A stretch of 64,000 nt of DNA from Sporolactobacillus sp. Y61 (GTDB taxonomy: Bacteria > Bacillota > Bacilli > Bacillales > Sporolactobacillaceae). The stretch lies in contig NZ_CP159510.1 in NCBI RefSeq assembly GCF_040529185.1, positions 1,860,001-1,924,000 of the forward strand, written 5' to 3'. The position numbers and the translations under genes were made by a program. The notes beneath the pieces were generated by a model. That model made no database searches, was not told the origin of the DNA, and saw nothing but the letters and a program-made list of their open reading frames with translations. Position 1 is the stretch's first letter, and the number at the start of each line of letters is the position of its first letter. Shown here piece after piece: positions 27,643-37,991 of the stretch.

Positions 27643-28881
27643 ATGAAAAGAAGAGTCGTTGTTACCGGATTAGGTGCAGTGACACCTCTTGGCAATGATG
27701 TACGGACAACATGGGAAAATGCGATTTCCGGTAAATCCGGTATCGATTTAGTGACTCGAGTGAATCCGGATGATTTCCGGGCGAAAGTGGCAGGGGAAGT
27801 GAAAAATTTCGACCCTGAAAAATATATGACACATAAAGAAGCCCTGCGTATGGATCGTTTCACTCAGTACGCAGTTGCTGCAGCAAAAATGGCAGTTCAG
27901 GATGCTGGCTATCAGGTTGACGAATCCAATGCAGAACGGACCGGTGTCTGGATCGGCTCGGGTATAGGCGGTATGGAGACTTACGAAAAAGAGCTGCGCA
28001 CTGCGCTTGAAAAAGGATGGCGTCGGGTCAGTCCGTTTTTTGTGCCGATGATGATCCCGGATATGGCTTCAGGACAGGTGTCGATTCAATTGGGAACCAA
28101 AGGGATCAACGAATGTACCGTTACGGCCTGTGCAACCGGAACCAACTCGATTGGCGATGCCTATAGAGTGATCCAGCGGGGAGAAAATGATGCGGTGCTC
28201 AGCGGCGGGGCAGAAGCGCCGCTCACGAATATGGCTTTTGCCGGATTCTGCTCTTCGCGTGCCTTGTCAACAAACCCTGATCCGAAGACAGCCTGTCGTC
28301 CGTTTGATAAGAACCGTGATGGTTTCGTTATGGGTGAAGGTGCCGGTGTGGTTCTTCTTGAGTCTCTGGAATCTGCGCTTAAGCGCGGTGCGCATATTTA
28401 TGCAGAAATCGTTGGTTACGGTGTGACAAGCGACGCTTTCCATGTGACTCGTCCGGATCCGGAAGGACGGGGTGCCACTCGCTCGATGCAGATCGCGCTT
28501 CATGATGCGGGACTGACACCGGAACAGGTGGATTATATTAATGCTCATGGGACGAGTACCGCTGCGAATGACTCTACCGAAACAATGGCCATTAAAGACG
28601 TTTTTGGCGAGTCTGCGCGCAAGGTCGCCATCAGTTCGACAAAATCGATGACCGGACACCTCCTCGGTGCTTCAGGCGGTGTTGAGGCCATCTTCTCCAT
28701 TAAAGCCATGGAAGACGGAATCATTCCTCCGACCATCAATTATGAAACGCCTGATGAGGCATGCGACCTGAATTACACACCCAATGAATCTGTCAGGAGA
28801 GACGTTAACGTATCCATGTCCAATTCATTTGGATTCGGTGGCCACAATGCAACTCTGGTCTTTAAAAAATACGAAGGTTAA
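27643..28881 (+). CDS. fabF: 3-oxoacyl-ACP synthase II (FabF)
   Basis: KAS II elongates acyl-ACP chains in type II fatty acid synthesis. The 412 aa sequence has the catalytic cysteine C163 in [13 protein letters not shown], the first histidine in [14 protein letters not shown] and the second in [14 protein letters not shown]. The full length is normal. The ribosome site is AAAGGGAGAG. The 118-base gap after fabH includes TATAAT at 27562-27567 with a weak TTCGCA 18 bases upstream, so a secondary promoter is possible. A terminator follows. Confidence 0.95.
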   Translation: MKRRVVVTGLGAVTPLGNDVRTTWENAISGKSGIDLVTRVNPDDFRAKVAGEVKNFDPEKYMTHKEALRMDRFTQYAVAAAKMAVQDAGYQVDESNAERTGVWIGSGIGGMETYEKELRTALEKGWRRVSPFFVPMMIPDMASGQVSIQLGTKGINECTVTACATGTNSIGDAYRVIQRGENDAVLSGGAEAPLTNMAFAGFCSSRALSTNPDPKTACRPFDKNRDGFVMGEGAGVVLLESLESALKRGAHIYAEIVGYGVTSDAFHVTRPDPEGRGATRSMQIALHDAGLTPEQVDYINAHGTSTAANDSTETMAIKDVFGESARKVAISSTKSMTGHLLGASGGVEAIFSIKAMEDGIIPPTINYETPDEACDLNYTPNESVRRDVNVSMSNSFGFGGHNATLVFKKYEG

Positions 28882-28901
28882 TCGGTCGAACACGTCTTTT
28901 T

Positions 28902-28927
28902 GCACCCGGAATCCCGGGTGCTTTTTT
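28902..28927 (+). terminator. Intrinsic terminator after fabF
   Basis: GCACCC pairs with GGGTGC around a short loop, followed by six T residues. Confidence 0.85.
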
Positions 28928-29080
28928 GTTTCCTCTTATCTGCCACATAGTTCACTAGATTCAGGCATATAGTTAGCCATATCACGAGAATCGATAAACA
29001 GAAATTATGGCTTTTGAGAATAAATTTTCCAATCCTTGACCATAATGTTTGCAAATCAATAAAGAGGGGACGAAGCGTTC

Positions 29081-29827
29081 ATGGAGATCATAAGCGATAT
29101 CTGGGTGAACTGGTTTGAAGGGGAAGAGAACAGTTATAATGTCTGTGAATTTTATGAATGGCGCAAGCATGACTTTATCGAACTGCTCGATCAGGTCCCG
29201 CTCGTGAAAGTTGAATCCTCGCTGTTCGACTATATTGAAAATGATCTGCAGGACCTGCCGGAAGACTTGCTGAAACTCATCAGAAACAAAAGTGTTATCT
29301 GCAAAAATAACCAGAGAGAAGTTATTGAATATTGTTTTGTTGCAACAGATGGGCAGCGGGCTATTGCTGCCGATACTCTGGGTTACAGAATTCCGGTACG
29401 TAAAAGCCGGCTGATTCCGAGGCAGGAGAATATTGTTCTGGAAAAGGTGGAAAAAATGAAGCCGGAAAGTTTTCCAATCTTGCTTCCCGGGCATGAAAGG
29501 GCGTATCATCTTCTTTCTCTGGATCCCAGGTTTATGATTGGACTGACACGCAGAGAACGTCATATGAAGCAGCTGCTTTTTATGGCGCTTGACCAGTTGC
29601 GTACAGCAGGAAGCCTTGAGGAGATCCGTTACTGGTACACAGAATGGTATCCCACTCATTATGCAGAAAGCCGTCATATGAGTTTTGAAGAAGCATGGGG
29701 AGCTCTGGTTTCCGCTATGAAGATCGGCTGGTCGAAAAAACACAGCGCGATCTGTGAACGGATGATTAAAGGGCAGTCCTACTTCGAGAAACTCTGGGAA
29801 CTGGAACAGGGCCCAAAGGTCCAGTAA
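29081..29827 (+). CDS. yjbA: YjbA-like protein of unknown function
   Basis: A soluble 248 aa protein rich in charged and aromatic residues (begins MEIISDIWVNWFEGEENSYN). It has no membrane segment and no catalytic motif I can name. Length and location between fabF and trpS match B. subtilis yjbA (DUF3603 type), a conserved Bacillales gene without assigned function. The ATG follows AAGAGGGGA. It ends in a strong hairpin shared with the convergent trpS. Confidence 0.75.
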   Translation: MEIISDIWVNWFEGEENSYNVCEFYEWRKHDFIELLDQVPLVKVESSLFDYIENDLQDLPEDLLKLIRNKSVICKNNQREVIEYCFVATDGQRAIAADTLGYRIPVRKSRLIPRQENIVLEKVEKMKPESFPILLPGHERAYHLLSLDPRFMIGLTRRERHMKQLLFMALDQLRTAGSLEEIRYWYTEWYPTHYAESRHMSFEEAWGALVSAMKIGWSKKHSAICERMIKGQSYFEKLWELEQGPKVQ

Positions 29828-29842
29828 CGATAAAGACGAGAA

Positions 29843-29888
29843 GATCAAAAGCCCGATGCATCGATCCGCATCGGGCTTTTGATCTTTT
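29843..29888. terminator. Terminator between yjbA and trpS
   Basis: A perfect long stem, GATCAAAAGCCCGATGC with GCATCGGGCTTTTGATC, is followed by TTTT on the plus strand. The minus-strand reading also ends T-rich, so it may serve both genes. Confidence 0.85.
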
Positions 29889-29914
29889 GTCTCTGTTAAA
29901 CCTGTCTGTTGTTT

Positions 29915-30023
29915 CTCGCTCCCGGATGCCCGTTTTCCGCGGGGGGACCGTGAGCTTCCCCGGATGGAACTCTTGTCGCGCGGGCTGACCCCGCCACTAT
30001 CCCGCAGCGTCCGCCTTCCGCCC
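29915..30023. repeat. GC-rich intergenic repeat resembling a common Bacillales element
   Basis: The segment CGTTTTCCGCGGG - GTGAGCTTCCCCGG - TCGCGCGGGCTGACCCCGCC - TCCCGCAG - CCGCCTTCCGC has the block order of a GC-rich repeat I recall from intergenic regions of alkaliphilic Bacillus and Geobacillus genomes. Fragments with related blocks may lie near 41690-41760 and 43728-43800. The rest of the 225-base gap shows no gene. Confidence 0.45.
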
Positions 30024-30113
30024 AGTGTTAACGTTAGCAGGGAAACGTAAACTTCGCCTGTACTAAAAAATGGTATTTTTGCAGGGAAAAAGGATCAGAA
30101 ACGGGGCGCTTAC

Positions 30114-31433
<1,320 letters not shown>

Positions 31434-31439
31434 AGACAT

Positions 31440-31468
31440 AGTATAAATGATTTTTTCCTCTAAATCAA
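31440..31468 (-). promoter_or_regulatory. Promoter of the trpS T-box transcript
   Basis: On the minus strand TTGATT (31468-31463) and TATACT (31445-31440) are spaced by 17 bases, just upstream of the T-box leader. Confidence 0.75.
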
Positions 31469-31529
31469 ACGCTGCGTCTGAAAACAGGTGAAAAACCCAT
31501 ATAGCTTCTTTGATTTTTGAAAAATCGGA

Positions 31530-31916
31530 TTATAAAAATAAGGCCACAGCCAGGCTCAGCAGGAAATAGAAGGCACTGATAATAATCAGCGGCCAGGTGA
31601 TTCCGGTGCGCTTTCCGTCCCGTATTTTATATTGCGAAAGAGGGGGCTCCGTATCCTGATCTCCAAGACGGCTTTTCCGGACAGAGCGGGAGAACCTTTT
31701 AAAACTGTAGATCATCCCGTCAAAGAAGCCGCCCTGAATAATAAAAATGATTAAACCCACATTGAATGCCAGCAGACTGATCGTCCCCAGCGCATCGGTC
31801 AGGGCGTGTACGGAAAAGGGATGTTCATAAACAAACTGAATGATAACCGTCAGGACGGGCTCGATGACAGCCATCGACAGATAAAGCGCTCCCGGTTTTA
31901 GTGAGCAGGACCTCAT
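31530..31916 (-). CDS. DUF3899-type membrane protein
   Basis: A 128 aa protein with three hydrophobic segments (about 10-30, 42-63 and 107-128) and a basic cytoplasmic loop containing SFKRFSRSVRKSR. It looks like the DUF3899 family found beside opp/trpS in Bacillales. No function is known. The ATG at 31916 is preceded by GAGGTGG. It lies upstream of trpS on the same strand, but the strong trpS promoter separates the two. Confidence 0.6.
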   Translation of the reverse strand: MRSCSLKPGALYLSMAVIEPVLTVIIQFVYEHPFSVHALTDALGTISLLAFNVGLIIFIIQGGFFDGMIYSFKRFSRSVRKSRLGDQDTEPPLSQYKIRDGKRTGITWPLIIISAFYFLLSLAVALFL

Positions 31917-32156
31917 GTAACCACCTCACATCTATCATACAAGACCACGTGCAACCGGACAACAAATACCAGATTTTCGCATTCCTGTATCATTTTTTTA
32001 CCGTATCATGCACAATAGTCATAAAAATTTTAAAAAAATACATGCAAAATCGTTAAAGAAAGATTAAAATAGCATTTAAAGATGAATTTGACTTCTGAAT
32101 TGTTAGAATGATAGTTCATCTTAAATAGAATACAATTTTTAGGGGAGGTCAATGCT

Positions 32157-33842
32157 TTGAAGAGAGCGAAAGCTAAATGGTCACTCGTGCTGTCTTTTGT
32201 GCTGGCAATCAGCCTGGTGCTTGCAGCCTGCGGCGGCTCCGGCAGCAGCAGCAGTGACAAGAGCAAAAGCAGCAACAAACTGGCCAAGGATCAGACACTG
32301 AATCTGGCCATAGGTGCGGATATTCCGACACTTGATCCGACACAGGTTACCGATACGGTATCCAACAATGTGGTAGCCATGACCATGGCAGGACTGACAA
32401 GGATGCATAACAATAAGTACGAATGGGATCTGGCCACCGGTGAACCGGAAATCAGTGCGGACAAGAAGGTTTATACCTTTAAGCTTCGTGACCAGAACTG
32501 GTCGGACGGCAAACCTGTCACAGCCCAGGATTTCGTTTACGGCTGGCAGCGCCAGAATGATCCGGCAGCAAAACCTGCCTACAATTTCCTGTTTGCCTCG
32601 GTCGGTATCCTGAATGCAGCAAAAATACAGAATCCGGACGATCCGATGTATGGCAAGTTCCAGAATCTCGGTGTCAAAGCTCTGGACGACAAGACACTGC
32701 AGGTTACCTTGGAACGTCCTGCCCCGCCTTTCTTCTACAGTCTGCTTTCACAAGCACAGTTTATGCCTCAGCGTGCTGATTTTATCAAGGCGCAGGGTAA
32801 GAAATACGCACAGAGTGCTGAAAATGTGCTTTATAACGGTCCGTTTGTTCTTGACAGCTGGAAGAAGGGCAGCGGCTGGACGTACAAAAAGAACGGGGAC
32901 TACTGGAATAAAGCAAAAACAAAACTGAATACCGTTAATTTCCGGGTAGTCAAGGAAACATCCACAGCAATTAACCTTTACAAAACGAACAAGATCGACG
33001 AAGTCGGCCTGACTGCTGAATATGTTGATTCCTTCAAGAAATCGAATCCGAAAGAAGTACAGAGTGCGGTTTCTTCACCGACATGGTTCCTCCGGTTCAA
33101 TCAGAAAACAAACAAAAATCTGAAGAATATCAATCTGCGTAAAGCGATTGGTGCAGCTATTGACCGTGAAGGACTGGTTAAAACAATCCTGAATAACGGT
33201 TCTGTTGCATCTAATTACGTTGTTCCGGCTCATTTTGTCACCGGTCCGGATGGAAAAGACTTCCGTGCCGCTTCGCCTGATGGTTTTCCTGCCGGCGATG
33301 CAGCTGCTGCAAAAGATTACTGGAATAAAGCTAAAGAGGAACTTGGTATATCGAAGCTGCACCTGAATTTCCTCAGCCAGGATGGCAGCAATACTCAGCA
33401 GTTGAATCAGTATGTAGCCAATCAGATTAAGAAAAATCTGCCTGGTGTGACCGTAACAATCAATTCACAGCCATTCGCAAATTATCTCAAGCTTACCGAT
33501 GAATTTAAGTTTGATATTCAGTTCGGCGGCTGGTTCCCGGACTATCAGGACCCGATGACGTTCCTTGATATGTGGACGACTGATCAGCCAATGAGCACGA
33601 CAGGATGGTCAAATAAGAAATTTGATAATCTCGTCAAAACTGCTTCTGAAGGCACAGCTGATTACAGCAAACGCTGGAATGAGATGATTCAGGCCGAAAA
33701 AACAATGATGGCAGATTACCCGATTGCCCCTCTTTATCAGGAAGGACATACATGGGCACAGAAGCCGTACGTTAAGGGTCTTTCATTCCCAAGCTATGGG
33801 GCTGAAACCGACTTTGCTCAGGCTTATCTGCTTGAACACTGA
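32157..33842 (+). CDS. oppA: Oligopeptide-binding lipoprotein OppA (first copy)
   Basis: An SBP family 5 peptide-binding lipoprotein of 561 aa that feeds the Opp importer. It has a signal peptide with the canonical lipobox LAAC (cysteine at about residue 24), a Ser/Lys-rich tether, and family motifs such as DIPTLDPTQ and WSDGKPVTAQDFVYGWQR. The start is TTG 32157 after AGGGGAGGTC. An ATG at 32152 runs into a stop after two codons. It is followed in tandem by a close paralog at 34149. The two upstream regions share TGAATTTG-CTTCTGAATTG, so the duplication included regulatory DNA. Confidence 0.92.
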   Translation: MKRAKAKWSLVLSFVLAISLVLAACGGSGSSSSDKSKSSNKLAKDQTLNLAIGADIPTLDPTQVTDTVSNNVVAMTMAGLTRMHNNKYEWDLATGEPEISADKKVYTFKLRDQNWSDGKPVTAQDFVYGWQRQNDPAAKPAYNFLFASVGILNAAKIQNPDDPMYGKFQNLGVKALDDKTLQVTLERPAPPFFYSLLSQAQFMPQRADFIKAQGKKYAQSAENVLYNGPFVLDSWKKGSGWTYKKNGDYWNKAKTKLNTVNFRVVKETSTAINLYKTNKIDEVGLTAEYVDSFKKSNPKEVQSAVSSPTWFLRFNQKTNKNLKNINLRKAIGAAIDREGLVKTILNNGSVASNYVVPAHFVTGPDGKDFRAASPDGFPAGDAAAAKDYWNKAKEELGISKLHLNFLSQDGSNTQQLNQYVANQIKKNLPGVTVTINSQPFANYLKLTDEFKFDIQFGGWFPDYQDPMTFLDMWTTDQPMSTTGWSNKKFDNLVKTASEGTADYSKRWNEMIQAEKTMMADYPIAPLYQEGHTWAQKPYVKGLSFPSYGAETDFAQAYLLEH

Positions 33843-33962
33843 TCTATCTCTAAGAGCATCTGCTCCGGACAGGAGAAAGGGGAGTACCGGATCGGTACAT
33901 CTCCCCTCATATCTTAGATATATGATAGAATAAGTGACACGAAATAAGAAAATGAATAGTGG

Positions 33963-33988
33963 AAAAAAGGCATGACAACGCCTTTTTT
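33963..33988 (+). terminator. Intrinsic terminator between the two oppA genes
   Basis: AAAAAAGGC pairs with GCCTTTTTT. A second hairpin without a T run (GGGGAGTACC with GGTA-CTCCCC) lies upstream near 33879-33906. The 306-base gap between the oppA genes holds only these hairpins and the second gene's upstream region. Confidence 0.8.
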
Positions 33989-34089
33989 CGCGAGTCCAGG
34001 AAAATTGACAAATCAAATTAATAAAAAAACAGATGCAAAAGAAAGAAAGAACTTGTATAATAGCACTTGTAGGTTGAATTTGTCTTCTG

Positions 34090-34104
34090 AATTGAAAGAA
34101 AATT
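34090..34104 (+). promoter_or_regulatory. CodY-like box upstream of the second oppA
   Basis: AATTGAAAGAAAATT matches the CodY consensus AATTTTCWGAAAATT with three mismatches. It lies 30 bases after a TATAAT hexamer (34056-34061), which would suit repression in rich medium. The matching place before the first oppA (32098-32112) has five mismatches. Confidence 0.4.
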
Positions 34105-34148
34105 CGCCGAAAAAAAGATAATCATAATAATGGGGAGGTCATTGCTTT

Positions 34149-35831
34149 ATGAAGGCTAAAGCAAAATGGTCACTGGTGCTGTCTTTTGTACTGGCACTCA
34201 GCCTGGTGCTTGCAGTCTGCGGCGGTTCCGGCAGCAGCAGCAACAACAACGGCAAAAGCAGCAATAAGCTGGCCAAAGATCAGACGTTGAATTTCGCCAT
34301 CACAGCGGATATTCCGACACTTGATCCAACACAGGTTACTGACACGACATCGAACAATGTTGTTCAGATGACGATGGCCGGTCTGACCAGAATGCACAAT
34401 AACAAATTTGAGTGGGATATGGCGCAGGGTGAACCTGAAGTGAGCGCGGACAAGAAGGTGTACACGTTCAAACTTCGCGATCAGAACTGGTCGGACGGCA
34501 AACCGGTAACAGCTCAGGACTTCGTTTACGGCTGGCAGCGTCAGAATGATCCGGCTGCGAAGCCTGCTTATAATTTCCTCTTTGCCTCGGTTGGTGTTAA
34601 AAATGCAGCAAAGATTCAGAACCCGGACGACCCGATGTATGGTAAGTTCCAGAATCTCGGTGTTAAAGCTCTGGATGATAAAACGCTGCAGGTGACACTT
34701 GAACAGCCGGCACCTCCGTTCTTCTACAGTATCCTTTCACAGGCACAGTTCATGCCGCAGCGGGAAGACTTTGTCAAAGCACAGGGTAAAAAATATGCTC
34801 AGACTGCTGACAGCCTCCTGTACAACGGTCCGTTTGTTCTTGACAGCTGGAAGAAAGGCAGCGGCTGGACGTACAAAAAGAACGGTGATTACTGGAATAA
34901 AGCAAAAACGAAGCTTGATACCGTTAATTTCAAGGTAGTCAAGGAAACATCTACAGCAATTAACCTTTATAAGACAGGTAAAATCGATGAAGTCGGATTA
35001 TCTTCCGAATATGTTGACGCCTTCAAGAAATCAAATCCTAAAGAAGTAAAGAGTGCGGTTGAATCGGGTACTTTCTTCCTGTACATCAACCAGAAAACCA
35101 ATAAAAATTTGAAGAATCTAAATTTACGTAAAGCAATCAATGCAGCGATTGACCGTGACGGACTTGTTAAAACAATCCTGAATAACGGTTCTGTAGCATC
35201 CAACTCCGTCGTACCGGCCGGATTTGTTAAAGGCCCGGATGGCAAAGACTTCCGCGCGGACACACCGGATGGCTACCCGGCCGGTGATGCGGCTGCTGCC
35301 AAGGAATACTGGAATAAAGCGAAAAAGGAACTTGGTATTTCCAAACTGGAACTGAACTTCCTCAGCCAGGACAGCAGTTCAACACAACAGCTGAATCAGT
35401 ATGTAGCTAACCAGTTAAAGAAAAATCTTCCTGGTGTAACAGTTAAGATCAATGCACAGCCATGGGCTAACTATCTTGATCTGAACCAGAAATTCCAGTT
35501 TGATCTCGCATTCAGCGGCTGGTTCCCGGATTATCAGGATCCAATGACCTACCTCGATATGTGGACGACAGGTCAGCCCCAGAACACAACAGGCTGGTCA
35601 AACAAGAAATTCGACAGTCTGATCAAGTCCGCTTCGACAGGTACTGCTGATGTTGCAAAACGCTGGGATACAATGAAGCAGGCGGAAAAAATCATGATGG
35701 CTGATTATCCAATTGCTCCTCTGTATCAGTCAGGACATACTTGGGCAGAAAAACCGTATCTGAAAGGTCTTAACTACCCAAGCTATGGACCGGAAATTGA
35801 CTTCTCCAGAGCTTATATTCTGGAACATTAA
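34149..35831 (+). CDS. oppA: Oligopeptide-binding lipoprotein OppA (second copy)
   Basis: A 560 aa peptide-binding protein very similar to the preceding gene along its whole length (same DIPTLDPTQ, WSDGKPVTAQDFVYGW and GWFPDYQDPMT segments). Differences are scattered, including in the C-terminal ligand-binding lobe. Its signal peptide ends in LAVCGG. Valine just before the lipid-attachment cysteine is unusual, as Gly, Ala or Ser is the rule, and the first copy has Ala there. The ATG follows GGGGAGGTC. A hairpin then separates it from oppB. Confidence 0.92.
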   Translation: MKAKAKWSLVLSFVLALSLVLAVCGGSGSSSNNNGKSSNKLAKDQTLNFAITADIPTLDPTQVTDTTSNNVVQMTMAGLTRMHNNKFEWDMAQGEPEVSADKKVYTFKLRDQNWSDGKPVTAQDFVYGWQRQNDPAAKPAYNFLFASVGVKNAAKIQNPDDPMYGKFQNLGVKALDDKTLQVTLEQPAPPFFYSILSQAQFMPQREDFVKAQGKKYAQTADSLLYNGPFVLDSWKKGSGWTYKKNGDYWNKAKTKLDTVNFKVVKETSTAINLYKTGKIDEVGLSSEYVDAFKKSNPKEVKSAVESGTFFLYINQKTNKNLKNLNLRKAINAAIDRDGLVKTILNNGSVASNSVVPAGFVKGPDGKDFRADTPDGYPAGDAAAAKEYWNKAKKELGISKLELNFLSQDSSSTQQLNQYVANQLKKNLPGVTVKINAQPWANYLDLNQKFQFDLAFSGWFPDYQDPMTYLDMWTTGQPQNTTGWSNKKFDSLIKSASTGTADVAKRWDTMKQAEKIMMADYPIAPLYQSGHTWAEKPYLKGLNYPSYGPEIDFSRAYILEH

Positions 35832-35877
35832 TTAATAGCAAGTCTTTTCATGCTGGTTGATTTGAAAATTGATGAGA

Positions 35878-35914
35878 GGGGAGTATATGTCAATCCTGGC
35901 GTATACTCTCCTTT
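35878..35914 (+). terminator. Hairpin after the second oppA
   Basis: GGGGAGTATA pairs with TATACTCTCC (one G-T pair), followed by a weak T run. It probably reduces read-through into oppB, keeping binding protein in excess over the permease. Confidence 0.65.
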
Positions 35915-35978
35915 CCATTAATCAGAGTTGACAAGTTCAATCTGCTCTATTTGAATCAGACCTTACCCACTTTATCAC

Positions 35979-36008
35979 TTGACAATAAGGAATGAAAGAA
36001 TAGATAAT
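35979..36008 (+). promoter_or_regulatory. Promoter of oppBCDF
   Basis: A perfect TTGACA at 35979-35984 and GATAAT at 36003-36008 are spaced by 18 bases, 30 bases before the oppB start. Confidence 0.7.
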
Positions 36009-36037
36009 AGATATTTAATGTATGGGGAGGTTAAATC

Positions 36038-36970
36038 GTGTTTCGATATATCATGAAGCGGATTCTCTATATGTTTATCAGCTTTTATGTTGTTCTGACA
36101 CTGACGTTTCTGTCGATGAAAATGATGCCCGGTACACCCTTTAAATTTGCCAACCGACTGTCGCCGGAACAGCTGGGTCAGCTGAAGCATTATTATGGGC
36201 TGGATCAGCCGGTTGCTGTTCAATACGTGCATTACTTGTGGAATTTTATCCACGGTGATCTTGGCGGATCGTTTCAATACGGGATGCAGCCGGTGACAGA
36301 ATTTTTGATACAAAGATTTCCGGTTTCTTTCCAGCTTGGCCTGGAAGCTATGGTTGTTGGAACCATTCTCGGTATTCTGTTCGGCATTATCGCCGGACTT
36401 TACCGGGCGAGATTTCTTGACTGGGGAACAATGACACTATCTATGATTGGTATTTCCATTCCATCATTTATTTTCGCCGCTATCCTGCAGTATGGCCTTT
36501 CAGTGTTCGTTCAATGGTTTCCGGTAGCAGGATGGGATACACCTATGTCTCATGTGTTGCCTGTGACCTCTCTGGCCATCGGTGTGGTAGCCCTTATTGC
36601 TCAGTTCATGCGCAATGAAATGGTTGAAGTGCTGAATCAGGATTACATAGTAACAGCGGAAGCCAAGGGATTGACGACATCAGCAATCATCTTTAAGCAT
36701 GCGATTCGTAACGCGCTGATTCCGGTCGTTACAGTGATAGGTCCGATGACTGCAGCAATTGTCACCGGGTCACTGGTTATCGAAAATATTTTTACGATAC
36801 CCGGGATCGGTTCCCAGTTTGTTGAAGCGATAGTCACCAATGATTATCCAATGATTATGGGAACAACAGAACTCTTCGCTGCTCTGTTTATTGTTGCCAT
36901 TCTTGTTGTTGATATTCTCTATGGAATTATCGATCCGAGAATTCGGATTTCGGGAGGTCAGTCATCATGA
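36038..36970 (+). CDS. oppB: Oligopeptide ABC transporter permease OppB
   Basis: A 310 aa permease with six predicted membrane segments and the permease loop VTAEAKGLTTSAIIFKHAIR (about 205-224) that docks OppD/OppF. The N-terminus MFRYIMKRILYMFISFYVVL is typical of the OppB/DppB family. It forms the transport channel with OppC. The start is GTG 36038 after GGGGAGG. Its stop overlaps the oppC start (ATGA). Confidence 0.95.
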   Translation: MFRYIMKRILYMFISFYVVLTLTFLSMKMMPGTPFKFANRLSPEQLGQLKHYYGLDQPVAVQYVHYLWNFIHGDLGGSFQYGMQPVTEFLIQRFPVSFQLGLEAMVVGTILGILFGIIAGLYRARFLDWGTMTLSMIGISIPSFIFAAILQYGLSVFVQWFPVAGWDTPMSHVLPVTSLAIGVVALIAQFMRNEMVEVLNQDYIVTAEAKGLTTSAIIFKHAIRNALIPVVTVIGPMTAAIVTGSLVIENIFTIPGIGSQFVEAIVTNDYPMIMGTTELFAALFIVAILVVDILYGIIDPRIRISGGQSS

Positions 36971-37974
36971 GTGCAACGAACACAGAAGTGACCAAAGAAA
37001 TGTTTGTCCCGGCTGAAATTGATCATTCAGTCAGTGAACAGATTACCGGCGAAAGCATCAGTACGACAAGGGATGGGCTCCGGCGTTTCCTCCAGAATAA
37101 AGGTGCGGTCATTTCACTGATTATCCTTATTGCCCTCGTTGTGATGGCACTTATCGGACCACACTTCAATAATTACGATATTGATGATCAGGATCTGGAG
37201 CGTGTCAACCTGCCGGCTAAGATTACTGCACTGTCATGGATTCCGCTGTTTGATGGTAAAGAACAGGGCGTAGACGTCTATCAGGAAAAAAACATAAAGA
37301 CAGATTTCTGGTTTGGCACAGATTCTCTTGGCCGTGACTTATGGACAAGAACCTGGAAGGGAACGCAAATCTCTCTTTTTATCGCTCTTGTTGCGGCACT
37401 GGTTGATCTGTTCATTGGTGTCACTTATGGGGGCATCTCCGGATATTTTGGCGGAGCAACCGATACGATCATGCAGCGAATCGTCGAGATTATTTCAGGT
37501 ATTCCAAATCTTGTGTGGATCATTTTACTTATTCTGATCATGCAGCCGGGATTATTTGCGATTACTGTCTCTATTCTTGCCACAAGCTGGGTTTCTATGT
37601 CCCGAATCGTCCGGGGAGAAATGCTTAAGCTGAAGAATCAGGAATTTGCACTGGCGTCCAGAACACTTGGAGCGAGTCATGGGCGAATTATTTTACGTCA
37701 CCTGATACCCAATTCGATGGGTATGATTATCGTGAACACAATGTTCTCCATTCCAAGCGCTATTTTCTTTGAGGCTTTTCTCAGCTTTATCGGCCTCGGC
37801 ATCCGTCAGCCGGGCGCTTCACTGGGTACTCTGATCAATACCGGGTATGAAGTGCTGCAGCTGCACCCTTATCAGACATTCTTTCCGGGTGTTATCATTT
37901 CTTTGCTGATGATCTGCTTTAACATCATGGGTAACGGGATTCGTGACGCATTCGATCCGAAGCTGAGAAACTAA
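36967..37974 (+). CDS. oppC: Oligopeptide ABC transporter permease OppC
   Basis: A 335 aa permease. A hydrophilic N-terminal extension and first membrane helix (about 48-68) precede an OppC_N-type region, and then the BPD transport domain with FALASRTLGASHGRIILRHL (about 221-240). FGTDSLGRDLWTR is the usual OppC motif. It pairs with OppB. Four bases overlap oppB and a GGGGGTG ribosome site for oppD follows. Confidence 0.95.
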   Translation: MSATNTEVTKEMFVPAEIDHSVSEQITGESISTTRDGLRRFLQNKGAVISLIILIALVVMALIGPHFNNYDIDDQDLERVNLPAKITALSWIPLFDGKEQGVDVYQEKNIKTDFWFGTDSLGRDLWTRTWKGTQISLFIALVAALVDLFIGVTYGGISGYFGGATDTIMQRIVEIISGIPNLVWIILLILIMQPGLFAITVSILATSWVSMSRIVRGEMLKLKNQEFALASRTLGASHGRIILRHLIPNSMGMIIVNTMFSIPSAIFFEAFLSFIGLGIRQPGASLGTLINTGYEVLQLHPYQTFFPGVIISLLMICFNIMGNGIRDAFDPKLRN

Positions 37975-37991
37975 AATCGGGGGGTGAAAAG

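Noticed and set aside
28982..29848. 288-codon minus-strand frame opposite yjbA
   Set aside because: The plus-strand frame has a ribosome site, a terminator and conserved position; the opposite frame has none.
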